From NCBI GenBank assembly GCA_001072465.1, contig JVKM01000021.1:1-64000 (forward strand): a stretch of DNA of 64,000 bases. The letters are read 5' to 3'. This document shows, piece after piece, positions 23,657 to 32,743 of this stretch. Source of the stretch: Xylanimonas cellulosilytica. Its GTDB lineage: Bacteria > Actinomycetota > Actinomycetes > Actinomycetales > Actinomycetaceae. Below the pieces are notes generated by a model that was not told the origin of the DNA, made no database searches, and saw only the letters and a program-made list of their open reading frames with translations. Numbering within the stretch: position 1 is the stretch's first letter; each line of letters begins with the position of its first letter. A program made the position numbers and the translations under genes.

Positions 23657-26275
23657 TCAGTTCACCACGGGTTGTGCTTTGGCCTTGAGGTCGGACCACG
23701 TGTCCGAGGAAGCGACGTCGTCTTCGTAGGCGATGAGATATCCCCATGCCTGGTCGTCGTACTCGTCGAGGGTGACGAGGTAGCGAACTACTTCCTCGGC
23801 TGCTGTGCGTTTCGCTTGCACCGTTTCGTCGGCCCGCCCGCGAGCATCCTTGCCTTCGATGATCCAGTGAACGCCGTCGGCGTCAAGGGCGACAAAGTCC
23901 GGGAAATAGGAATCGTGAAGATTGTACTTGATGGATGCTCCCATGCGGGTGTGTAGGCGAAGCCACCAGCGGATTTGTGGTGAGGTGTCCAAGAGTCGCG
24001 CGAGTTGGTACTCGCCGGAGAAGGAATCGAAGGACTCGATCTCAAATAGGCTCTTACGCCATTCACCGTAATAGCCACCTCGCTGGAAAGCAGCGCTCGT
24101 CTCGACGCGTTCGAGCACCTGCGCGCCCAGCGGGAGGTATCGCTGCCCTGCCTCAGGTAGCGACAGGGACGAGACGATGATTTTGGATGTCCGTTGGCGG
24201 GCCAAATCAGCGCTGTAGTTGCGTAGAAGGGTGCCTAGTTCTCGCTCTGCACTCGCGTACGCCTTCACGGTCCAGTGGTCAAGCCGCACTTCATTCATAA
24301 ACGTGGGAACTAGAGAGCGCTGCGCGGAGCGTTTGGACACTTGCGTGGCGGGGACGACCCGTTGCTTCATCACGAAACGAACGAGCTCGTCGTGCACCTT
24401 GTCTTCATCAATCCGAATCGAGTCCACCTCTGCGCTCTCAACATCCACGGACGTCAGTCGTCGCAGCTTGGACTGTTTGATCTCCTTACGGACCAAGATC
24501 TCGCCACTATTGGCTACTCTGCGCGCGGCTTCTTGGATCATGGCGGTGGGGATCTTGTGGAGTTCGAAGTCTGGCTCGACTGGTTCCAGGAAGACCTTGG
24601 GGAAGAGGACAGATACGTCCTCCAGTCCCCGTCCTCGCTTGATGGGGGTCGGACTGCTCAGTGGTGACTGGCCGAACAATTCCTCAACTTCAGTGTCGAA
24701 CGCGGTCACCAGCATGGTGGGTGCAGTCTCGCCACCCTGGCCGCTGACTGAGCCGGCTTCGTCTGGCTGAGAACTACCACCGACGTCCCAGCCAGCGGAA
24801 GCAGAAGTAGAGCCCTGGTTGGCCGAGGAACCAGAAATCGAGACGGAGGTTTCCTGCCCAGCCCCGGCCCCGGTCGTAGCGTCGCCGGGTGTGGTTGTGG
24901 CAGGCGTGGCTACTTGCTGAATTGCCTTCCGGATCGCTGATTGCTGAGCGGGGTCAACTGCTTCGTCGAGGCCGAACTGGTTGAGGACCTCCTCGTTTTC
25001 AAGGAGTTCCACGAACGAGTGGTGGCTGATGATGTCGAGCTGGTCAATGTGGAACACGCCAGTGTACTTGCCAAACGGCAGGCGCAGTCCACGCCCCATG
25101 GTCTGCTGGGTCAAGACTTCGGAGGCCATTGCGCGCAGAGTTACGACGACGGCGATGTTCTTGACATCCCAGCCTTCCTTGAGCTTGTTGACGCTCACGA
25201 CCGCTTTCACTGGTGAGGCAGGCTCGTCAAGACGCTCGAGCATGTCCAACGTGGTGGCGTTGTTGTGTTCGTTGTCAACCTGGAGCACTGCAAGTTGGGA
25301 GTTGAAATACTCTCCGGAGCGCAAGAGTTCCGCAACCTGGGTGGCATGGTTGACGTCAGCGCACACGACAAACAGGACGGCGTTGAGGTGTGGCAAGTTC
25401 TGCTCGGCCGTGTAGTCGTCGTAGGCGGATTGCTTGTACTTGAGCAGAGCGACCGCGTCACGCAGTTGCTGTTCTTCGCTCTGTTCATCCTCGCCGTAGC
25501 CGGCTTTGCGGAAAGCCAGCACCGGGGTCTTGACGAACTGATCCGCGATCGCTTGGTAGAGCGGGTAGCGGAACACAACATGGTCATCACGCTGTACGGA
25601 GGCGGTCAGGCCGATGGTGGCTGCGGGATCGAGTTCTTTCAAAGCCGCGTTGAACGCCTTGGCGCTGGTTCCGTAGAGGTGGGATTCGTCTGCGATCACC
25701 ACGAGATCGGACAGGCCCTGGAGGTAGTCGAAGAGGCTACCGCTGTCCTCGACGAACTTGCGGACTCGCATGGCGGCCGCCTTGTCCGTGCCCTTCTTGG
25801 TCTCCCCATCCAGACTCTTCGGGGCAATGAGCTGCTGGATGTTGAAGATGAAGGCCATAGCCGGGTCGTTACCACTGCCGGACATGAGCTGAGGGTTTGC
25901 TCGCGAGACTCGCCAGGCAGAGTAGTCCTGTGGAGTCACAACTTCCGGAGCAACAGCAGCACCCTTGATGTATCGCTTCGAACCAACAGAGAAGTTCTGG
26001 ATCGTCTTGGTCTGGACCGTCAGTGACGGGGTCACAATCATGATGTTGCCGATTCCCTGGCGGCGCAGGTACTCGACGAACGCGGCCATGAGGTAGGTCT
26101 TGCCCACACCGGTGGCGAGGTTCATGACCTGTGTGGTGTGCCGATCGAAATCGTCGTCAGTCAACGCCAGAATGAGCGCTCGCAGTGCGCGCTTGTTGGG
26201 TGGCCTCAGATCAAAGTCAGAGGCAACCGAGTCGAGTTCGGTCTGGTCAAAGAAGATGTTCAGACGCTTAGACAT
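23657..26275 (-). CDS. type III restriction enzyme, Res subunit
   Basis: An 872-residue helicase-nuclease that with Mod cuts unmodified DNA after ATP-driven translocation or sliding. The superfamily 2 helicase motifs are in order: Walker A ATGVGKTYLMAAF (about residues 54-66), motif II VVIADESHLYG, motif III GLTASV, and motif VI TMGRGLRLPFGK. The C-terminal PD-(D/E)xK endonuclease motif is visible as YFPDFVALDADG...WIIEGKDARG. A Gly/Ser/Thr-rich linker near residues 455-520 separates helicase lobe and C-terminal part. The ATG at 26275 lies four bases beyond the mod stop, so the two are co-transcribed. Base composition is lower in GC than the flanking housekeeping genes. Confidence 0.94.
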   Translation of the reverse strand: MSKRLNIFFDQTELDSVASDFDLRPPNKRALRALILALTDDDFDRHTTQVMNLATGVGKTYLMAAFVEYLRRQGIGNIMIVTPSLTVQTKTIQNFSVGSKRYIKGAAVAPEVVTPQDYSAWRVSRANPQLMSGSGNDPAMAFIFNIQQLIAPKSLDGETKKGTDKAAAMRVRKFVEDSGSLFDYLQGLSDLVVIADESHLYGTSAKAFNAALKELDPAATIGLTASVQRDDHVVFRYPLYQAIADQFVKTPVLAFRKAGYGEDEQSEEQQLRDAVALLKYKQSAYDDYTAEQNLPHLNAVLFVVCADVNHATQVAELLRSGEYFNSQLAVLQVDNEHNNATTLDMLERLDEPASPVKAVVSVNKLKEGWDVKNIAVVVTLRAMASEVLTQQTMGRGLRLPFGKYTGVFHIDQLDIISHHSFVELLENEEVLNQFGLDEAVDPAQQSAIRKAIQQVATPATTTPGDATTGAGAGQETSVSISGSSANQGSTSASAGWDVGGSSQPDEAGSVSGQGGETAPTMLVTAFDTEVEELFGQSPLSSPTPIKRGRGLEDVSVLFPKVFLEPVEPDFELHKIPTAMIQEAARRVANSGEILVRKEIKQSKLRRLTSVDVESAEVDSIRIDEDKVHDELVRFVMKQRVVPATQVSKRSAQRSLVPTFMNEVRLDHWTVKAYASAERELGTLLRNYSADLARQRTSKIIVSSLSLPEAGQRYLPLGAQVLERVETSAAFQRGGYYGEWRKSLFEIESFDSFSGEYQLARLLDTSPQIRWWLRLHTRMGASIKYNLHDSYFPDFVALDADGVHWIIEGKDARGRADETVQAKRTAAEEVVRYLVTLDEYDDQAWGYLIAYEDDVASSDTWSDLKAKAQPVVN

Positions 26276-26279
26276 TGCC

Positions 26280-28271
26280 CTAGTCTTCCTCTCCCGCGTT
26301 GAAAGTAAACAGATCTTCAGGAATGACAATGGCTCTGCAGCCGTGCCCGAACCGCCGCAGTTCCCTGATCACTCCATCGGCCGCTCCCAGAGCAGCGATC
26401 AACAAGGTTTCACCGTCCTCGAGCTCGCTCAGCCACGAGGCCGCACTCTCAGTATCGACCACGCCCTCATACACCTTCAGCAAAGTCCGTCCTCGACGGC
26501 CTTCAAAGACAGTGTCGTCATCGGGATGCAACAAGTAGAAACCGAGATTGGCAGCCACCGACTCCACGAGTACATCGCGCGTGGCGGCCTCAGTGAGCAC
26601 CACTTGGCCGAGCTCTTCATCCACATCGAAGCATGTAGGCGACAGGTGAGCCACCTGGAAACCGCCTCCGCCACGCCAGTTTCGAACGTTTGATGGCTTG
26701 GTAGCGATCAACGATCCAACATCACGAAGGGCTGTACGTCGATCCTCTGGCACGCCGTCTAGCTTTCCGAGGGCATTTAGCAGTTTCGCAGCTTCGTCCA
26801 ATTGAGCGATCGTAAAACCATCCGGCAAATAGGCGTCAGCTTTGAGTGCACGATCTTTCATGAAAGTCACGCCATTGGGATCATCATCCCTAATGACCTT
26901 CTCCAACCTGGGCAGGGTAAAGGTCGTGAACGTATCTTCCAAGAGTTCACAGCACACCCAACGACGCCCCATCTTCTGAGCGACCGCAGCAGTTGTACCT
27001 GAACCTGCAAACACATCGAGCACTAGATCGCCAGGTTCGGTGGCGACATGAATAATTCTTTCCAACAGCCGCTCAGGCTTTGGTGTTGAAAATGGAGTTT
27101 TTCCCGGAAATAGCGCTTTTATCTCAGACTTGGCGGCACGGTTATGTCCAACCTGATCGTTACTCCACCAGGTCCGGGGATTTGTGCCAGTCTGCGGCAC
27201 ATAAGCTTTGCGGCCAATCCCCCCTGTGGAGCGAATCAAGATTTCCGGAAGCGGTTCCTTTGAGGAACGTCGCTGTTCCACCAGCGTTCTGGCTTTCTCA
27301 AGTGGTACGTTCAGAACAATCGCGCACACCTCATCTGAGGCCTTCTCGCGGGGTACGCCTTCGTTCGCGGCACGCCAATCAGCATCATGGAGGTTCTCGT
27401 ACCGATATGGCACCCACTGATTCAGAGCGCGGAAGATTCGTTCCTGTGCGTATCTCCAACTCGCGCCGCGTGGTGGGCGCATCATTTCGCCAGTGAGCGG
27501 ATTTTGGATCGCATAGCACATCCCACCCTTACCATCACCGTGATTGCCAGATGGGTTGTCATCCCACCATGGACCATTCGGGTCATTGTCAGGATTTGAG
27601 AACCGTGCATTGTCTCGCTCCGTACGAGGCATCAAATTGGGAGTATGCGCCGAACTTTTCCTATACACAAGAATTACATCTTGGTCCACGGAAAAGCCGT
27701 TACCTCGCCGAGGAGAGTCCGATTTTTGCCAAACAACTTCGGTCAGAAAATTTCCTGTACCGAATACCTCATCAAGCAGGAGACGCATCCGATGATTTTG
27801 CGTCAAGTCAAGATGTACCCAGATAGAGCCATCATCGCTGAGTAACTTTCGCAGATGCAGCAGTCGGTCCCGCATCATCGCGAGCCAGACTGAGTTTTCA
27901 AGATTGTCCTCATATGAGCGAAAGAATTCGCCTGTGTTGAACGGCGGGTCAATGTAAACAAGTTTGACTTTGCCTACGTACTTTTCGGCCAGTTCAGGTA
28001 CTCGGGTTAGTGCTTCGAGGACGTCTCCCGATTCTCCAAGGATCATGAGGTTGTCAGTCTGGGGTTCGAGGTCGGCTCGCTCTGAGTATTCGAACTCATC
28101 GCTCTTGGGTGACTGCACCCCAGCGACGTACTCGTCCATGACCAGCGTGTGGGTTTCACAGTAGCGAGGATCGGACGGGTCCACCCAGGTGTAGCCATAC
28201 TTGCCTGTTTCGGTGGGGATGAGTGCCTTGTCCTTGTTGTACCAGGTCAACTCAAGGCGCTGCTTCGCCAT
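26280..28271 (-). CDS. type III restriction-modification methyltransferase, Mod subunit
   Basis: A 663-residue N6-adenine or N4-cytosine methyltransferase that also supplies sequence recognition to Res. The motif order is that of the beta class: catalytic DPPF (VYIDPPFNTGE, residues 108-111) precedes the SAM-binding FAGSGTT (421-427). The region in between (about 180-390) is the target recognition domain. The start ATG (28271) has a GAGGAGG box seven bases upstream; longer upstream codons have no family similarity. Only ~40 bases separate this start from the end of an IS remnant, so its native promoter may have been replaced. DNA between residues ~200 and 400 looks notably AT-richer than the rest. 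Confidence 0.95.
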   Translation of the reverse strand: MAKQRLELTWYNKDKALIPTETGKYGYTWVDPSDPRYCETHTLVMDEYVAGVQSPKSDEFEYSERADLEPQTDNLMILGESGDVLEALTRVPELAEKYVGKVKLVYIDPPFNTGEFFRSYEDNLENSVWLAMMRDRLLHLRKLLSDDGSIWVHLDLTQNHRMRLLLDEVFGTGNFLTEVVWQKSDSPRRGNGFSVDQDVILVYRKSSAHTPNLMPRTERDNARFSNPDNDPNGPWWDDNPSGNHGDGKGGMCYAIQNPLTGEMMRPPRGASWRYAQERIFRALNQWVPYRYENLHDADWRAANEGVPREKASDEVCAIVLNVPLEKARTLVEQRRSSKEPLPEILIRSTGGIGRKAYVPQTGTNPRTWWSNDQVGHNRAAKSEIKALFPGKTPFSTPKPERLLERIIHVATEPGDLVLDVFAGSGTTAAVAQKMGRRWVCCELLEDTFTTFTLPRLEKVIRDDDPNGVTFMKDRALKADAYLPDGFTIAQLDEAAKLLNALGKLDGVPEDRRTALRDVGSLIATKPSNVRNWRGGGGFQVAHLSPTCFDVDEELGQVVLTEAATRDVLVESVAANLGFYLLHPDDDTVFEGRRGRTLLKVYEGVVDTESAASWLSELEDGETLLIAALGAADGVIRELRRFGHGCRAIVIPEDLFTFNAGEED

Positions 28272-28311
28272 TCGTTGTCCTCCTCGAATTTGCGTTATCG
28301 CTCCTCGCACG

Positions 28312-28731
28312 TGGCCTGGTCTGGTTTTGTGGACCGGGTACTGTGAGGGTTGTTGGTTGTTCTTGGTGGTGTTGTGCCCATTGGTGCGCGTACTGGTTGG
28401 GTGAGAGCCAGCCCAGCGCGCTGTGGGGGGTGCTCTTCAATTGTAGCGGCGCGACCAGACGGCGTTGAGGGTGCGGGCGTGGTCGAGGTCCTCGAACATA
28501 TTGTCTTTCAAGAGTTCATCACGCATGCGGTTGTGTCAGGACTCCACGAACCCGCCCAGCCGGTTCAGGCATTCCGATCACGTCGTCGGCTCCCATGCGC
28601 CGCTCAACGCGCACAGCCAGGTGCTGACGCGTGAACTCATCAGTGACGTTACAGACCTTCCTGCCACAAGCAGCCGGGACTACTCAGAACAACCTTCTCA
28701 CAACAAACGGTCCAAAACCCAGACACCTCCA
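28312..28731 (-). mobile_element. internally deleted copy of the IS3-type element
   Basis: Both ends of the 1-1264 element are present in reverse orientation: TGGCCTGGTCTGGTTTTGT at 28312 and, on the minus strand from 28731, TGGAGGTGTCTGGGTTTT. Only 420 bases lie between. The inside keeps pieces of the 3' part of orfB (HSALGWLSPNQYAHQW), an orfB segment around the third catalytic residue with frameshifts, and the 5' leader. Roughly two thirds of the element has been lost. It cannot encode transposase but its ends could be mobilised by the intact copy. Confidence 0.85.
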
Positions 28732-28783
28732 GAATATCGCATAAAGTCAATGATTCCGATTGAAAAGTAGGTACAATACGCTT

Positions 28784-29059
28784 ATGGACACTGACGCGGT
28801 ATCACAGTTCGTGCGCGACGCTATCGCGGCGCTCGATGCGCTGGGCGCCCGCGACGAAACAGAGTATCTGCGCATGATGCTCGAATACGACGGCCCGGAT
28901 GTCGACGGAGCGGTCTCCTCGCTCGTTAAGTACGGTGCCGTCACTGGTGCATGGGTAGATCGGCTTGCAGCGATCAACGATGCAGAGGACGGGTTCTTCG
29001 ATGATGAGCTCGCAGAACTACGCGAGGGCATCTCCACAACCGAGGCCCCAGCAGCGTAA
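28784..29059 (+). CDS. small acidic prophage-like protein
   Basis: A 91-residue acidic protein (MDTDAVSQFVRDAIAALDAL, then DVDGAVSSLVKYGAV) that I cannot assign to a named family. It stands immediately before a truncated phage scaffold-like gene, in the position where small head-module proteins occur in actinophages. A TTG eight codons upstream (28760) is an alternative start. Probably a remnant of a prophage structural module. Confidence 0.6.
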   Translation: MDTDAVSQFVRDAIAALDALGARDETEYLRMMLEYDGPDVDGAVSSLVKYGAVTGAWVDRLAAINDAEDGFFDDELAELREGISTTEAPAA

Positions 29060-29169
29060 CCCACCGCCACAACCAATCTCCCCCGTACCGAACGCGGTGC
29101 GGGGTTTTGTTATGCCCGCTTCCGCAAAGGCAGCGGGAACCACGCTCTCCGCAATGGAAGGAAACACTC

Positions 29170-29559
29170 ATGGAAAACACCACCGAGCAGGAGACCACGG
29201 ACGGCGCTCAGGCACCGGCCGAAACCCCCGCCACCAATACGGCCATCCAGGACACCGACCACGCCGACGCCAGCGACGCCTCGCAGGAGACCACGCAGGA
29301 CATCACCGCAGCGGACTGGAAGGCATACGCCCGCACGTGGGAACGCCGAGCAAAGGCCGACCACAAGCAGCTCGAAGAGCTCACGGAAGCGATCAACGGC
29401 AAGGACACCACCATCGAGGAACTGCGCTCCCAGGTCACAGCCCTCGAAGCGCAGGCACACCGAGCAAAGCTGATCGCCGCCGCCTCCGAGTACGGCGTCC
29501 CCGCCGACCTCATCCACGGCGACACCGAGGACGAGATCAAGGAAATTCCAACTACATGA
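29170..29559 (+). pseudogene. truncated phage capsid scaffold-like protein
   Basis: A 129-residue reading frame with the composition of actinophage scaffold proteins: an acidic disordered N-terminus, the segment ADWKAYARTWERRAKADHKQ, a coiled coil (LEELTEAINGKDTTIEELRS) and the near-terminal motif AASEYGVPADLIHGDTEDEI. In such proteins this motif is followed by a further segment and then by the major capsid gene; here the frame stops after a few codons and low-GC, then highly repetitive, DNA follows. I infer a prophage scrap cut by deletion. A ribosome binding site AAGGAA precedes the ATG. Confidence 0.6.
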
Positions 29560-30012
29560 ATTCATAGTTTGAAACAGTCGCAGGCAAATTACGTGCGAAA
29601 TTACTGGGCGGTGGCGGGGCCTGGCCGGGCTTCGAGGCGACGCGCCACACATCAGCAACCTGGCGCCGCCGGTGTGGAGGGCGCCGGAGGGACCGGAGGG
29701 CCTGGCCGCGGTACTGGTGGGCGGTGGCGGGGCCTGGCCGGGCTTCGAAACGACGCGCCAGGCCACACCCCGCAACGCAAGCGCCGCCGGTGTGGAGGGC
29801 GCCGGAGGGACCTGCCGCGGTACTGGTGGGCGGCGGCGGGGCCTGGCCGGGCTTCGAGACGACGCGCCGAGCGAAGCTCGTGGCGCGGACGGCTCGCGGG
29901 CGGGCCGCCGCCCACCAGCACACACAGCGGCCCGGCCCAACAGCACACCACGCAACGCAAACGCGCGGCAGCCCGCCAGGGCCGCCGCGCGTTCACGCAG
30001 TCAGTGGAACAC
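29560..30012. other. non-coding, GC-rich repeat region between prophage remnant and asd
   Basis: About 450 bases without a credible gene on either strand. Apart from ~40 AT-rich bases at the left, it consists of the ~110-bp repeats annotated separately and their decayed continuation. It forms the right border of the accessory island. Confidence 0.6.
29602..29868. repeat. ~110-bp tandem repeats, about 2.4 units
   Basis: Each unit starts TACTGG(TG)GGCGGTGGCGGGG and continues CTGGCCGGGCTTCGA-ACGACGCGCC (with one or two changes), then CGCCGCCGGTGTGGAGGGCG. Units begin at 29602, 29712 and 29821, so spacing is 110 and 109 bases; the third unit ends after its first ~48 bases. The very regular, non-coding, GC-rich repeat lies downstream of asd. 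Confidence 0.85.
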
Positions 30013-31116
<1,104 letters not shown>

Positions 31117-31123
31117 CTATGGG

Positions 31124-31197
31124 GACGAGGCCGGGGCGCACTCCCGGGAGCGCCGGAACCGCGCGGATGAGCGGAGCCCGGCCCGGGCCTCGTCGAT
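31124..31197. repeat. REP-like palindromic element between lysC and asd
   Basis: Arm GACGAGGCCGGGGC (31124-31137) and inverted arm CCGGGCCTCGTCGAT (31183-31197) surround a 45-base GC-rich centre. It is the largest clear member of the dispersed repeat family and lies between two genes of one pathway, where it could act as a partial terminator or RNA processing/stability element. Confidence 0.65.
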
Positions 31198-31203
31198 GAA
31201 CGG

Positions 31204-32520
31204 TCAGCGGCCGGTGCCGCCGTAGACGACGGCTTCGGTTTCGGAGGCGTCGAGGCCGAAGGCGGTGTGGACGGCCTGGACGGCGCGGTCGAGGTCGTCG
31301 AGGCGGGTGACGACGGAGATGCGGATCTCGGAGGTGGAGATCAGGTCGATGTTGATGCCCGCGTCGGACAGGGCGCTGAAGAGGCGCGCGGAGACGCCGG
31401 GGTTGGTGCGCATGCCGACGCCGACGAGGCTGAGCTTGCCGATGTTGGGGTTGTAGCGCAGCTCGTTGAAGCCGATCTCGTCGCGGTGGGCCTCGAGGGC
31501 GTCGAGGGCCTTCTGCGCGTCGCCTTCGGGCAGGGTGAAGGTGATGTTGGCCTTCGTGGGGTCGGAGATCGGCAGGTTCTGGACGATCATGTCGATGTTG
31601 GCGCCGACCTCGGCGACGACGGCGAAGACGCGGGCGGCGACGCCGGGGCTGTTCGGCACGTCGGTGACGGTGATCTTGTCCTGGGAGCGGTCGTGAGCGA
31701 TACCGGAGATGACGGGCTTTTCCATGGCGTTTTCCTCGGGAGACTTCAGGGCTGCGTCGGGCACGAGGCCCTTGAGTTCAGGGTTTGCGGGGGAGTCGGA
31801 GATCCAGGTGCCGTTCTTTTCGGAGAACGAGGAGCGCACGTGCAGGGGGACACCGTAGCGGCGCGCGAATTCGACGGCGCGCAGGTGGAGGATCTTGGCG
31901 CCGTGCGCGGCCATTTCCAGGGTTTCTTCCTGGGTGAGGGTGCGCAGGCGGTGGGCCTTGGGGACGATGCGCGGGTCGGCGGAGAAGAGGCCGTCGACGT
32001 CGGTGTAGATTTCGCAGACGTCGGCGTGGAGGGCGGCGGCGAGGGCGACGGCGGTCGTGTCGGAGCCTCCGCGGCCCAGCGTGGTCACGTCGTCGTCCTT
32101 GGAGATGCCCTGGAAGCCGGCGACGATGGCGACCTGGCCGTCCTTGATGGCGCGGGCGACGCGCTCGGGGACCATGCCGACGATCTGGGCGGCGCCGAAG
32201 CGGCTGTCGGTCTGGATGCCGGCCTGCGCGCCGGTGTAGGCGCGGGCTTCGACGCCGAGTTCGTTGACGGCCATCGCGAGGAGGGCCATCGAGATGCGCT
32301 CGCCGGCCGACAGGAGGATGTCCATCTCGCGCTCGGGCGGGGCGTCCGTGAGGGCTGCGGCCGAGTCGAGCAGGTCGTCGGTCGTGTCGCCCATCGCCGA
32401 TACGACGACAACGACGCGGTGTCCCGCGTTGTGCGTGTCCACGATGCGCTGGGCGACGCGCTTCATGGCTTCGGTGTCGGCGACGGAAGAACCGCCGTAC
32501 TTTTGCACGATCAGTGCCAC
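31204..32520 (-). CDS. lysC: aspartate kinase
   Basis: Phosphorylates aspartate, the first step to lysine, DAP, threonine and methionine. The 438-residue protein has the kinase N-terminal motif IVQKYGGSSVADTEAMKRVA and the nucleotide-binding segment TTLGRGGSDTTAVALAAAL. Two C-terminal ACT domains follow (SPGVAARVFAVVAEVGANID; TNPGVSARLFSALSDAGINI) that bind effector amino acids. It starts at GTG 32520 with a GAGG box. In actinobacteria an internal start often also makes the ACT-only beta subunit; a plausible internal ATG (EENAMEKPVI) precedes the first ACT domain here. Confidence 0.96.
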   Translation of the reverse strand: MALIVQKYGGSSVADTEAMKRVAQRIVDTHNAGHRVVVVVSAMGDTTDDLLDSAAALTDAPPEREMDILLSAGERISMALLAMAVNELGVEARAYTGAQAGIQTDSRFGAAQIVGMVPERVARAIKDGQVAIVAGFQGISKDDDVTTLGRGGSDTTAVALAAALHADVCEIYTDVDGLFSADPRIVPKAHRLRTLTQEETLEMAAHGAKILHLRAVEFARRYGVPLHVRSSFSEKNGTWISDSPANPELKGLVPDAALKSPEENAMEKPVISGIAHDRSQDKITVTDVPNSPGVAARVFAVVAEVGANIDMIVQNLPISDPTKANITFTLPEGDAQKALDALEAHRDEIGFNELRYNPNIGKLSLVGVGMRTNPGVSARLFSALSDAGINIDLISTSEIRISVVTRLDDLDRAVQAVHTAFGLDASETEAVVYGGTGR

Positions 32521-32743
32521 TAGAGCCTCATTTCTATCTGTACGTGCCGATTCGCACGCATTCGGGTGGCGCACGCCACCACAACAATCCTACGGCCCGC
32601 CAGGCATCGCGCCGCGAAAGACCGGCATGTGGGCGCAGGTGACATGGGACGCGCCGGGGCGACCCAGGCCACACACCCCTTTAATGCCCGGAATTACAAC
32701 GATCCTGATCAGCACCGAATGCCGCGCCCACACGCGGGGACGG

